A stretch of 20,759 nt of DNA from a virus: IMG/VR virus record IMGVR_UViG_3300044634_001141, positions 1 to 20,759 of that record; one strand, 5' to 3'. Below are positions 7,749-16,169 of this stretch, piece after piece; position 1 is the stretch's first letter; each line of letters begins with the position of its first letter. The notes under the pieces were generated by a model that had not been told where the DNA came from, searched no databases, and saw nothing but the letters and a program-made list of their open reading frames with translations. The translations under genes and the position numbers were made by a program.

Positions 7749-10700
7749 TATACTGACCTCCCCCCTGCTAGTACTTTAATTCCTTTTTGTCTTGCTATCT
7801 CTTCAACTTGAGCAAAGAACTCTTTTGCATTGGTTGGTGCTGTTGGATAGTTTATTGATAGGGTTTCAATTCTTACCGAAGAAGATGATGAGCTATTTGA
7901 ACTATTAACAATTCCTCCCCTATTGTATTTAGGAACGGTATTTATTACTGGCCCTCCTGAATTCATCATTTTAACCAAACCGCCAGTTGCCATTTTTGGC
8001 TTTGATCCAGATGCCATGTTTCCGTAGGCTGTTCCTCCTAATACAAATCCAGTAAGAGCTTTGCCTAACCCTGTTTTAATTTTTCCTAAAATAGAAGTAT
8101 CTGTTTTTCTATTAGTTGAATCCTCTACAATTTTTGCAGCAGTAATATAAACACTATCAGCTTTAATATCTTTAAGAGACTCTGCGTATTTATCTGATAT
8201 CTCTCTGGCTATTTCAGTTGTAGTTTTTGTTCTTCCTCTATCGGTAGGACTTGGCATAACAAATCCAGGTATACTTTTAGCAGCATCCACTAACTGGGCA
8301 CCAGGAAGCGAGGTTCCTTTAGATTTATTTTTTGGATCCATATCGTATAAAAAGAAATTTGAAAGCGCTGTTTGCCATTTAGACATTGTTAATTTTGTTT
8401 CATCAATTTGTTTATCGAATCTTCCTAAATTATTTCCAGCAAGAGAAGCGCTATCAGCAATTTTTTGGTTAGAGTCACTTATTCTTTTCTTTTGTTCTTC
8501 CAGAACCTTAATATCAGCAGACTCTTTACTGTCAATAGCAGACACTGCAACGTCTGTTTGTTTTTCTTTATTAAGTGACTTTATGTCAAGCTGAGCCATT
8601 GCTGCTTTAGACATATCTCCAGCGGCTAATGCATCTTGGTATTCTAGTTGCTTTTTCTTTATTGCCGTTAAGAAGTTTTCATCTTTTTGTTGATTAGATA
8701 AAGCTTTTCTTCTAGCATCAGCCTCTTCTTTAATTTTTCTAATTTTTTCATCAATAGCTTCAATTGCTTTTCTTGAATCAATTTGAGCTTTTGCGCTTTG
8801 TCCTTTAGAAGAAGCCGCTGCTTGCGCTTTTCTTTTTTCTAATTCGATGAGACTCTGATTAAGTCCAAATAAAGCTCCACCCTCAGCAATTGAATCTCTG
8901 GCAACATCTTCTGAAATCATTGCTCTTAAAGTAAATAGTGCATTTGTTGCTGCTGCACCTTTATTTAAATCTCCTGTATATCCTTGAGCTTGCAATCTTA
9001 TTTTTTGCCACATGCTAAGACCTGTGTCTTGTAATGAAAGAAATTTTTCTGCTTCTTTATTTTGGCTTATTGCATCTTTTAATATATCCGAAGTAATTCC
9101 TTTTCGAAAACTGACATTTTTAGATATATTGTCAGATACTATTTTTTCAGCTTGAATCAGAGATAGCTTATCTTTACTGTTTGATATTGATTCTTCTACT
9201 GCTGCATTCGCAGCAGCAAATGCTGTTGTTAGTGCATTTCTTTGACTTGCAAGATCTTCTGAACCAAAAACTTCATTTAAAACTTTAAAGGCTTCTGTGG
9301 CTGCGGTTGCTGCATCTTTAATATCATTAAAGTAAGAATTTCCAACAGTGCTAGATCCTGCCAAAGCAAATTTTTCAGACATTGCAAAAGCAGCATATAT
9401 TTTTTTAGTAGCTTCTTCTGCTGCCATACCGCCTGCAATCATTTGGGTTTTTAATCTTTCTGCATAATCTTTCAGGTCTGATTCTTTCATTTTATTAATT
9501 GCTGCAATAGAATCAGCCATGCTGCTTTTAACTTCTTCTTTTAATTTCCTATACTCTTCAATAGTCATCTTTATTGGAATTCCAGCAGAGTTCATGCTGT
9601 CGTAAAGCATTTGATTTCTTTCAATAGTATCTTTTAGAATAGACATAGAATCTTTCAATGAAGTCTTGTATTCTGTTATATTTAATCCAGCTTTTTTAGC
9701 TGCCTCTCCAGTTAAACCATAAGATAAAGCATTTAGTCTTAGACCCTCTTCGTGTTTCTTATATGCTTTATAAGCTCCATATACTACTGCTGTTCCTACA
9801 CCTAAAACTAAATTTGTTTTAGTTATTCCACCAACAAGACCCATAAGTACTCTAGAAACTTTAGACCCTTGTGCTGCTGAATTTGCTAGAGACAATGCAT
9901 ATTTATTATTTGCTCTATACGCTTTATCTAATTTACCTGCATATTTTTCGTATGCTTCATCGGATCCTGGCGCTATCTTTGATCTGGCTGCTCCCGCTCC
10001 GCCCATAAGCATTCCTGGAAGCATAAATCCAGCCATGCTTCCCATCATTCCGCCAACATCACCACCTATGTTCTGGCCCATGCCTCCAAGCATTTGAGAT
10101 CCAGCCATTCCAAGTGCCATTTGTGCAATCATTCCGCCAGCATTATATCCTCTAGGAGAAGCCTGCAAGCCACCGACCATGCCACCCCTGTTGTATCCCA
10201 TTTTCCATTTTCTGGTCAATGCTTCTGAGCGTGGGTCAGGACCTATGTATCTTGGGTTAGCCCATCCTTGTGCTAATTTCTTTAATGGCATTCCTAAAAA
10301 TGCTTTTCTTCCGTGTGATGGCATTGAATAATTATTTGGACTTATTCCTCTTACGGCAGGATTAAAGTTCATTCCACCAAATGGAAGTCCCGCTGCAACG
10401 TGTCCTCTTTCTGCACCAAATACTGATTTTAGTGTTTTGCCAACTCCAAAAGCTGGAGATGGTTTTCTTTGTGACTCTGGGTAAAGCTCCTGCATTTTTT
10501 CATAATGTGACCTTGCCATTGATTGAGGTATTCCCCCACCAGTTGAAATAAATGGTTGTGGTACTTTTTGTCCGTCAAATCCAACATTTCTAACACTGCC
10601 TTTTTTAACACCTTTATTTTTTTCATTTCTTTGGAATCCTAATGACATTATTTCTTCTAAGAAAGAAACTTGTCTTCCTTTTGCTGGGCTAAATCTTTTT

Positions 10701-13700
10701 ACTTTACTGATATGTTTATGAATAATTCCTGAAACAATTTGATCATATTGTTTTGGAGTTATGTTTCCAGACTTCATTAAAGTCTCTCTTACTTCTTTTT
10801 CCATAGGGTTTATGGCAAATTGTAAACTTTTTTTATCGTATCCTAAATTTGTTCCAATTTGATACAGAAGCCCTCCTGGGTGCATTCCCTTTTTACGCAT
10901 TTGCATAAAGTCATCTGCAAACATTTTTCCAGGTATTGTATCTCCTGGTGGAAGGTTTAGGCTAGCTCTTCTTCCATCTTGATCTGGGTGTGCAAGAATA
11001 GCATTCATCTTGCTTCCTTGCCAAAGCATTGTTGCTGGCAAGAACTGTCCTCCTGAATTTAATTGGTTTCCGCCAACCCCTGGACCGTTTATATCATATA
11101 GTGTTTTTATATTCTTTTGGGCTGTGTAGGGTTCAATTACTGCTTCTCCAGGAGTAAGTACTACTGGAACTTCTCCGCCCTTATTCATTCCCATCATTGG
11201 CCCAAGAATATCCATATTTTCTGCTGTAGCTTGTTTGTTTACAACAAAAGCTCCTGCTGGTAGAGTAGTGTGATAAGTATCTGTGTTTCCAGTTCCAGGA
11301 ACAATTCCGCCAGTATTCATTTTAGGAATAGTTGTTTCAGTAGAATAACCTGCTCCATAAGTTCTTACTCCGAGAGCTCTGGCAATTTTATCAATTATTT
11401 GAGCAGAAGGTCTCTTTGCTCTAAAAATTTCTTTAATATTGGCTTTACCTTTGGGGCTGACAACTGGTTGATTTATCAAAGGAACTTGTGTTAAGTTTGC
11501 AGTTTTACCCATACTAGCAGCCATCTGAGAAGTTGTTTGAGACATTAACATTTCTAGCTCAGCATTAATAGCAATTATTTTTGCACGAGCAGCGTCAAGA
11601 TTAATTTTTCCTGCTTTTAATTGAGCTACTACTGCTGCTGATTGGCTTGCAGCATTTGTTGTTAACTGAGTCATTGCTGGAAGCAACTGTCCAAATGTTT
11701 TATTTATATCTGCGCTAAATGTGCCAGTTCTAGCAATTTCTTTCTTTAAATCAGCAACCTCTCTTTTTGACATCATAGACAAAGTTCCCATTAATGCGTG
11801 CCACTTAGCTGCTTCTCCAGCAACTATTCCAGTTGATACTCCTCTTGATGTAGTTAATCCTTCGTACTCTGGCAAATTTCCTGTTGAAAATATTTGAGGA
11901 ACAGCACCTATTTTTTGATTTACAGGAATTGGTTGTGGTGTAAATGAGTGAATTGTTTGACTATTTTTTTGGTCTTTGTTCATTGCAGAAACTGGGTTGT
12001 GGTGTGCTGCAGCTCTTGTTCCAATTGCTCCGATGTAAGGGCTATTAGGATTTACTGATCTTCCGCCTGCTGCAATAACAGAATTTCCTGCCATTGTTGA
12101 TACGCCTGGATTTGTAGCTATAATTGCACTATTGGCATCTGCTGCAAGTTTATTGTAAGAGGCAGAAAGTCTAGTTATAGATTGTTGAAGAATGTCTGCT
12201 GCTTTTGCATCACTGTAGAAGGTAGCCTCTACTAAAGCTCCTGCTTTATTTGCAGCAAGGATGTCTGGTGTAAGAAGTTTCCATCCAGCACCACCTTTAA
12301 ATAACGCTCTAAACTGAGAAGCTCCTTTTATTATGTATCCAAAGAAGTTTGCAAGTACACCAGTTAACATAATCAGAGGTCCTGCAACTGCTGTCAGTCC
12401 TCCAAAGAAAGCCAATAATGATTTTAATGGAGCGGGTAGTTTATCTATAAACTTTAAAATTCCACTAACAATATTTATTAAGTGAGTATTAATTGTTAAA
12501 AACTGTTCTCCTACGCCAGCAAGTTCTGCTTTAAGTGATTCTAAAGCTCTCTTGTATTTTCCAGAAGCAGATTCTGTAACCATTGCTAATTCTCGTCCAG
12601 CAATGTTAGCTAGATCTTGAGAGCTTGCTTTCATTAAATCCATTACCTCTAAAGTTTGACTTCCTTGTTTTCCTAAGTTTTCAAACAAAGCACTAATTCT
12701 TGCAAACTGGAATTTTCCAAACAGCTGCTCAATTGCTTGAGATTTTTGTAAAGGATTTAGATTATCTAATCCTGCTTGTAAATCCAAAAGCGTAGCAGTA
12801 ACGTTTCCAGCATTATCATTTACAATTGCTTTTAAGTTAATTCCAAAATCTGCAAATTTAGCAATAGCTACATCTGTTGGGTTAATTAAAGAAGCTAGTG
12901 CAGACTTAAGAGCATTTGCTCCTTCTGTTGCATTAATTCCGCCTTCTCTCATTGCTGTTAAATACAAAGCAAGATCTTGAACACTTCCTCCTAGACCTTT
13001 TATTACTGGTCCCGCTTTAGGAATTGCTTCTACTAAATCTCCAAGAGTTGTTGATGTCTGGTTTTCAACTGCGTTTAAAAAGTTAATTGATTCTGCTAAC
13101 TCATCTGTGTTTTGTTTAAAAGCTGACTGAATTGCAAGTGTAGCTTTCATTGCATCTTGTCTATCAACTTCACCAAGAACTGCAAGACGAGTTGTTTCTT
13201 TAATAGATCCTAAAAGATCGTCTCCTTCTTTTCCAGTTGCAGCAATGTCCGCTGCTAAGCCTAGAGTTTCTTTAAATGATGCTCCATATCCTTTTGCCAA
13301 CTCTGATGCCGTTGCTGAAACATCTGCTCTTATTTTTGCTAACTCTAAAGAAGATTTAGCAGTTAGTCCTCCATAAACTTTAGTTAATCTAGTTAATTCT
13401 TGATCTGCAGTTCTAAATGCATCTGCTGAAGCTTTTCCAAATGCTGCAAGGGGTATAGTTAAGCCTACTGTTAACTGACGTCCTGCCCACTGGGTGTTCT
13501 TACCCCAGTTAATTAAAGAGTTTGCTCCTTCTTGAATTACTCTGTTCATAATTTGCAACTCTTGTCTTGCTAAAGCTGTTCTGTTTTTTACTTTGTCTAA
13601 TCCTGTTGGAATATGAACATTGTATTGCATTAATCCTTCAGAGTTTTTTCCTAGTGGTTGCAATATGGCATTTTGTAATTGTACTTGTTGAGCAGCTAAC

Positions 13701-14029
13701 TGTCTTACAATTCCGCTATTTGTTTTTACATGTCCTTGATATACTTGAAAGAATTGTCTTAATTTTATTTGACCTTTATCTAATTGAGATCCAAATTTCT
13801 CTACATCAGATTGAAGGTTTACGAAGTGGGTAGAAAATTGCCCAGTGCTTCTCATTGTTTCTGCAAAGGAACGGTTCATTACCGCCGCTTGCGCTGAGAG
13901 GTTTTTGTTTGTTGCGTTTAGCTTTGTCTGTAAATTAGTTAAGGCTGAAGAAACCTTGTTCAAGTCTACAATAAGGTTTGAAAAGTCTGCCGTAGCGACT
14001 ATTCTGGTTACTATCTGATCTTCAGCCAT
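7748..14029 (-). CDS. Tail tape measure protein
   Basis: 2093 residues, by far the longest gene, directly after the tail assembly chaperone as expected. The N-terminus (about 15-180) is helical. Residues about 195-530 match the TP901-type tape measure core (for example LAKGYGASFKETLGLAADIA, AMREGGINATEGANALKSAL, QAIEQLFGKFQFARI). Hydrophobic stretches lie at about 533-568, 1292-1347 (Gly/Met-rich) and 1393-1418. These could act on the host membrane during DNA entry. GG-x-V motifs common in tape measures occur near 907, 951, 1282, 2016 and 2038. A charged helical zone spans about 1725-1880. At about 1.5 angstrom per residue the tail could reach roughly 300 nm if fully extended, but globular parts would shorten it. 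The ATG has no good Shine-Dalgarno sequence (AAGGG is 15 bases away), and the chaperone stop is 10 bases upstream, so coupling is likely. Confidence 0.95.
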   Translation of the reverse strand: MAEDQIVTRIVATADFSNLIVDLNKVSSALTNLQTKLNATNKNLSAQAAVMNRSFAETMRSTGQFSTHFVNLQSDVEKFGSQLDKGQIKLRQFFQVYQGHVKTNSGIVRQLAAQQVQLQNAILQPLGKNSEGLMQYNVHIPTGLDKVKNRTALARQELQIMNRVIQEGANSLINWGKNTQWAGRQLTVGLTIPLAAFGKASADAFRTADQELTRLTKVYGGLTAKSSLELAKIRADVSATASELAKGYGASFKETLGLAADIAATGKEGDDLLGSIKETTRLAVLGEVDRQDAMKATLAIQSAFKQNTDELAESINFLNAVENQTSTTLGDLVEAIPKAGPVIKGLGGSVQDLALYLTAMREGGINATEGANALKSALASLINPTDVAIAKFADFGINLKAIVNDNAGNVTATLLDLQAGLDNLNPLQKSQAIEQLFGKFQFARISALFENLGKQGSQTLEVMDLMKASSQDLANIAGRELAMVTESASGKYKRALESLKAELAGVGEQFLTINTHLINIVSGILKFIDKLPAPLKSLLAFFGGLTAVAGPLIMLTGVLANFFGYIIKGASQFRALFKGGAGWKLLTPDILAANKAGALVEATFYSDAKAADILQQSITRLSASYNKLAADANSAIIATNPGVSTMAGNSVIAAGGRSVNPNSPYIGAIGTRAAAHHNPVSAMNKDQKNSQTIHSFTPQPIPVNQKIGAVPQIFSTGNLPEYEGLTTSRGVSTGIVAGEAAKWHALMGTLSMMSKREVADLKKEIARTGTFSADINKTFGQLLPAMTQLTTNAASQSAAVVAQLKAGKINLDAARAKIIAINAELEMLMSQTTSQMAASMGKTANLTQVPLINQPVVSPKGKANIKEIFRAKRPSAQIIDKIARALGVRTYGAGYSTETTIPKMNTGGIVPGTGNTDTYHTTLPAGAFVVNKQATAENMDILGPMMGMNKGGEVPVVLTPGEAVIEPYTAQKNIKTLYDINGPGVGGNQLNSGGQFLPATMLWQGSKMNAILAHPDQDGRRASLNLPPGDTIPGKMFADDFMQMRKKGMHPGGLLYQIGTNLGYDKKSLQFAINPMEKEVRETLMKSGNITPKQYDQIVSGIIHKHISKVKRFSPAKGRQVSFLEEIMSLGFQRNEKNKGVKKGSVRNVGFDGQKVPQPFISTGGGIPQSMARSHYEKMQELYPESQRKPSPAFGVGKTLKSVFGAERGHVAAGLPFGGMNFNPAVRGISPNNYSMPSHGRKAFLGMPLKKLAQGWANPRYIGPDPRSEALTRKWKMGYNRGGMVGGLQASPRGYNAGGMIAQMALGMAGSQMLGGMGQNIGGDVGGMMGSMAGFMLPGMLMGGAGAARSKIAPGSDEAYEKYAGKLDKAYRANNKYALSLANSAAQGSKVSRVLMGLVGGITKTNLVLGVGTAVVYGAYKAYKKHEEGLRLNALSYGLTGEAAKKAGLNITEYKTSLKDSMSILKDTIERNQMLYDSMNSAGIPIKMTIEEYRKLKEEVKSSMADSIAAINKMKESDLKDYAERLKTQMIAGGMAAEEATKKIYAAFAMSEKFALAGSSTVGNSYFNDIKDAATAATEAFKVLNEVFGSEDLASQRNALTTAFAAANAAVEESISNSKDKLSLIQAEKIVSDNISKNVSFRKGITSDILKDAISQNKEAEKFLSLQDTGLSMWQKIRLQAQGYTGDLNKGAAATNALFTLRAMISEDVARDSIAEGGALFGLNQSLIELEKRKAQAAASSKGQSAKAQIDSRKAIEAIDEKIRKIKEEADARRKALSNQQKDENFLTAIKKKQLEYQDALAAGDMSKAAMAQLDIKSLNKEKQTDVAVSAIDSKESADIKVLEEQKKRISDSNQKIADSASLAGNNLGRFDKQIDETKLTMSKWQTALSNFFLYDMDPKNKSKGTSLPGAQLVDAAKSIPGFVMPSPTDRGRTKTTTEIAREISDKYAESLKDIKADSVYITAAKIVEDSTNRKTDTSILGKIKTGLGKALTGFVLGGTAYGNMASGSKPKMATGGLVKMMNSGGPVINTVPKYNRGGIVNSSNSSSSSSVRIETLSINYPTAPTNAKEFFAQVEEIARQKGIKVLAGGRSV

Positions 14030-14039
14030 CTATATTATT

Positions 14040-14698
14040 TTACACCCTTGAGTATCCTAAGCCTGCGCCAATTCCAAAGCCTGCTTCAGCAGCATAACTT
14101 CCTTGTAGTGAGACTACGTCGTCTGCACTTTCCTGTATACCCAGAGCCTTTCTTTTTATATCCTCAAAACTATTGCTTTCTTCTACGGAGCTTTCGTTTA
14201 AGTTAACTCCTTGCAAAGATGCTAAAAACTTTCTTTTTTCATCTTCCGTTTTGTGCATAGATTTAAAGGTTTGAATTATTTCTGGCATTGAAAGATTTTC
14301 TTCTAGTTCTTCGTAATTTTTCCAATTACCTAAAAGAAAAACTTCCCCTAAGAGAGCGGCTAAATCGAGTTCTGACCAACTAGAGCTCGTGCCGCTTCCA
14401 GGTTTGGGTCGTCAAGTTTAATTCCTCCGCAAACTTCAAGAATTCGATTAATTGTCGGCATGTCTAGTGCGTCTTCTAATTTATCCCTGTCTGCTACTAA
14501 TTCTGGTACTTGTGACTCAATTGCAATTCCGCTTGCTGCAATTAAAATTGAAAGTGTTTCATCTTCATTTGCTGCAGTTTCTGTCTTTTTAATTTCTGCC
14601 ATGAACTTTCGCAATGCTTTAATTGTCAATGGCTTTAGCTTGACCTTTGCTCCATTTTGAAGTTCAATTTCTTCTACATCATATACTGTTGTTGCCAA
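14040..14698 (-). CDS. Tail assembly chaperone, long form made by -1 frameshift (gpG-T type)
   Basis: Read as join(14698..14402, 14402..14040). The first 99 codons are shared with the short form. At CCCAAAC the ribosome would slip back one base and continue for 120 codons, giving 219 residues. The -1 frame is open only after a TGA just upstream of the slip site, and it then encodes WSELDLAALLGEVFLLGNW and KNYEELEENLSMPEI, a signature of the T-part of actinophage-type tail chaperones. This shows that the second frame is a real extension and not a separate gene starting at ATG 14288. By analogy with lambda G and GT, the long form should bind tape measure and recruit tail tube subunits, then leave the finished tail. 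The last residues (GFGIGAGLGYSRV) are glycine-rich. Confidence 0.85.
14356..14395 (-). promoter_or_regulatory. Candidate stimulatory hairpin for the frameshift
   Basis: Six bases after the slippery heptamer the minus strand has GCGGC (14391-14395), which can pair with GCCGC (14356-14360). Inside it CGAG (14386-14389) can pair with CTCG (14366-14369), leaving a 16-base apical loop and a small asymmetric internal loop. The spacing of 6 is within the usual 5-9 base range. The short-form stop codon lies within the 3' arm. The structure was paired by eye, so its stability was not calculated; a pseudoknot is possible but was not traced. Confidence 0.55.
14360..14698 (-). CDS. Tail assembly chaperone, short form (gpG type)
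   Basis: 112 residues, the in-frame product ending at TAG 14360-14362. The start is TTG (14696-14698), chosen because a perfect AGGAGG lies 5 bases upstream and the protein begins MATTVYDVEEIEL, a usual opening for this family. The protein is small and acidic, with a predicted helical middle (LKPLTIKALRKFMAEI at about 22-37) and no membrane segment. It sits between the major tail protein and tape measure genes, the standard place for this chaperone. It should coat the tape measure during tail assembly and be absent from the virion. A terminator and a fresh promoter lie just upstream, separating its expression from that of the major tail protein. Confidence 0.85.
   Translation of the reverse strand: MATTVYDVEEIELQNGAKVKLKPLTIKALRKFMAEIKKTETAANEDETLSILIAASGIAIESQVPELVADRDKLEDALDMPTINRILEVCGGIKLDDPNLEAARALVGQNSI
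14402..14408 (-). other. Slippery heptamer CCCAAAC for -1 ribosomal frameshifting
   Basis: Read in the short-form frame the site is C CCA AAC, the canonical X XXY YYZ pattern: codons 98 (CCA) and 99 (AAC) can re-pair as CCC and AAA after a one-base backward slip. It lies 9 bases past the last stop (TGA) in the -1 frame and 40 bases before the short-form TAG, so the two frames overlap exactly where slipping is useful. Confidence 0.85.
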
Positions 14699-14709
14699 TT
14701 TATCCTCCT
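14696..14709 (-). promoter_or_regulatory. Strong ribosome binding site setting a TTG start
   Basis: AGGAGG at 14704-14709 is followed after 5 bases (ATAAA) by TTG at 14696-14698. No ATG fits the family's N-terminus here. The ideal site decides the TTG start of the tail chaperone gene. Confidence 0.75.
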
Positions 14710-14724
14710 TGGATAGTTAAAATT

Positions 14725-14753
14725 ATTATAACATATAGCAAACATAAGGGCAA
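14725..14753 (-). promoter_or_regulatory. Promoter for the tail chaperone / tape measure transcript
   Basis: TATAAT (14725-14730) is preceded by TG one base upstream, giving TGTTATAAT, an extended -10. Exactly 17 bases further upstream is TTGCCC (14748-14753), 4 of 6 matches to TTGACA. The expected start is near 14718, leaving a 20-base leader that contains the AGGAGG. The -35 lies just past the T-tract of the major tail protein terminator, so transcription ends and restarts within about 60 bases. Confidence 0.65.
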
Positions 14754-14754
14754 T

Positions 14755-14780
14755 AAAAAGCCCCCCAAATAATGGGGGGC
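14755..14780 (-). terminator. Rho-independent terminator after the major tail protein gene
   Basis: On the minus strand GCCCCCC, a 7-base loop (ATTATTT) and GGGGGGC form a perfect 7-bp GC stem (14760-14780), followed at once by TTTTT (14755-14759). It begins 23 bases past the stop of the major tail protein gene. This is a strong textbook hairpin. Confidence 0.92.
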
Positions 14781-14803
14781 CTCTATTAATTAATTTATAT
14801 TAA

Positions 14804-15550
14804 TTATAACCAGGTGCGGTCTACGATTGTACCGTATTCTGAACCTGCATCTCCCGCTGCACCTGATGGTAGCAAACGGAATGTTACTGGAAATGTTGAT
14901 GCTGCGTTACGAGCCAAAGAGAACTGTGACTGTTGTACAGAAAGAACACGACGTGCATAATATACACGCTCAGTTTTTGATGATTCTGCAGTTGTTGGAG
15001 CTTGTCCAATTGCAACTAATTGACGCTCAACTGGAGCTGCACCTAGTGCGCCTGCCTCAAGTCCAAGTTTCTTACCTGACTCTGTAAGAGTTGATTGTCC
15101 TTGTCCGAAAACTACTAGAACGTTTTCTAGTGTTCCTTCGGCCATTTCTGTTGCAATCATAACCTCCATAGCAGACTTAAACAGCTTAGCTGTGTCGAGT
15201 AACTGATCTACAGTCACTGAGTCGTATGTTGGGTTGTAAGTAATTTGCAAACCGTTGTTTGTGTAACCTACGTTACGGTATGCAGCACCTGTTGTTGCTG
15301 TTGCACCTGATGCTGTATCTACTCCGTTAAGAGTTGTTGTGTATGACTCACCTGCAACGTATGGTCCTGGCGTTGCTGATGTACCATTTTTAAATGCTGG
15401 AACTGTCTTGTTACGTCCAGTTGCGCCTGATATAGCGGTACCTGGAACCATGTTTTCTACATATCCTGATGTTGTTGAATCTTCTACTGATAAAAACAGT
15501 GGAGATGCACCAACAAGAATATTTCTAGCATTACCTGTATTTTGTGCCAT
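14804..15550 (-). CDS. Major tail protein (tail tube subunit)
   Basis: 248 residues, in the standard place between the tail terminator and tail chaperone genes. The sequence is beta-rich with a central segment LQITYNPTYDSVTVDQLLD (about 99-117) followed by a helix and a long strand LENVLVVFGQG, as in other siphophage tube proteins. The N-terminal MAQNTGNARNILVGASPLFL is the usual opening for actinophage-type members. The ATG at 15550 has AGGAGG 9 bases upstream. It probably forms stacked rings of the tail tube around the tape measure. High expression is suggested by its own promoter and leader, a strong terminator right behind it, and arginine codons that are nearly all CGT or CGC (one AGA by my count), unlike the AGA-rich neighbours. 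Confidence 0.88.
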   Translation of the reverse strand: MAQNTGNARNILVGASPLFLSVEDSTTSGYVENMVPGTAISGATGRNKTVPAFKNGTSATPGPYVAGESYTTTLNGVDTASGATATTGAAYRNVGYTNNGLQITYNPTYDSVTVDQLLDTAKLFKSAMEVMIATEMAEGTLENVLVVFGQGQSTLTESGKKLGLEAGALGAAPVERQLVAIGQAPTTAESSKTERVYYARRVLSVQQSQFSLARNAASTFPVTFRLLPSGAAGDAGSEYGTIVDRTWL

Positions 15551-15559
15551 TAATTTATT

Positions 15560-15595
15560 CCTCCTATATATATATACATATTAAAATCTTTTAAT
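15560..15595 (-). promoter_or_regulatory. 5' leader of the major tail protein: AT hairpin, TA repeat and strong ribosome site
   Basis: Reading towards the gene, the leader has the inverted repeat ATTAAAA-GA-TTTTAAT (15580-15595), then (TA)6 (15565-15576), then AGGAGG (15560-15565), whose first base is shared with the repeat. The AT-rich, weakly structured leader should leave the ribosome site open. A stabilising or regulatory role for the hairpin is only a guess. Confidence 0.4.
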
Positions 15596-15626
15596 CAAGC
15601 TGGCTAGGCTTCTTTCCTCTAAGGCA

Positions 15627-15655
15627 ATTATACGGAACAAGTCAACCAAAAGCAA
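15627..15655 (-). promoter_or_regulatory. Candidate promoter for the major tail protein
   Basis: TATAAT (15627-15632) with TTGCTT (15650-15655, 3 of 6 matches to TTGACA) 17 bases upstream, in the 106-base gap before the major tail protein gene. There is no TG extension. The expected start is near 15620, giving a leader of about 70 bases. The gap is unusually long for this compact region, which supports a regulatory purpose. Confidence 0.5.
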
Positions 15656-15656
15656 C

Positions 15657-16169
15657 TTATAGAAATCTTCCTACCCCATCTACCATTCTGGCATACTTTA
15701 CTTCCAAAATGACATCTGAAGACATTAGACCCTGCATTTCCTCTGATGGCTCTGTTGGGGATATATCGGCTACAAAAATGCTAAAAAATTTGAATTTATT
15801 AGACAGGCTTGCAAACCTATTTACGTCTCTTGCGGACTCATCTACCCTTCTAAATTCATCAATCATAAAATTCCTAATCTCATTGATTTCTGAAACATCT
15901 GGGGAGTAAATAGTAAAGAGTATCTGCTCACAGCATACCATCCAATTTTCCTCATATGAGGTTCCAATTTTGTCATAAACTATATGTTTTTTTCCACTCA
16001 AAAATTGATCCATTTCAGATACCTGTTGGACTGGAACAATGGGGACTATCTTATCGTTTATGCTATCGCTAAAATATTCGTTATCATCAAATATTTCAGC
16101 TGCCACCAATTTAGACCATAAAAATTTTCTTATTTCTAGAATTGCATCTAGTTTATAATTTGCCGTCAT
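15657..16169 (-). CDS. Tail terminator protein
   Basis: 170 residues, directly upstream of the major tail protein gene, where siphophages place the protein that ends tail tube growth and joins the tail to the head. The ATG overlaps the preceding stop (ATGA) and GGAGG lies 9-10 bases upstream. The layout fits the family: an N-terminal helix (YKLDAILEIRKFLWSKLV at about 5-22), a strand VCCEQILFTIYS (about 78-89), a helix SEINEIRNFMIDEFRRVDES (about 93-112) and a final strand SSDVILEVKYARMV. The pattern of helix, strand, helix and strand resembles lambda U / SPP1 gp17 type proteins. Identification rests on fold-like pattern and position. Confidence 0.65.
   Translation of the reverse strand: MTANYKLDAILEIRKFLWSKLVAAEIFDDNEYFSDSINDKIVPIVPVQQVSEMDQFLSGKKHIVYDKIGTSYEENWMVCCEQILFTIYSPDVSEINEIRNFMIDEFRRVDESARDVNRFASLSNKFKFFSIFVADISPTEPSEEMQGLMSSDVILEVKYARMVDGVGRFL

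Noticed and set aside
14040-14288. Separate 82-residue gene starting at ATG 14288
   Set aside because: Conserved chaperone sequence continues upstream of this ATG in the same frame to the CCCAAAC site, and no ribosome site precedes it. It is the tail end of a frameshifted protein.
15630-15645. TTGACT as the -35 of the major tail promoter
   Set aside because: It is only 7 bases from the TATAAT box and no -10 lies 16-18 bases after it; TTGCTT has the right spacing.
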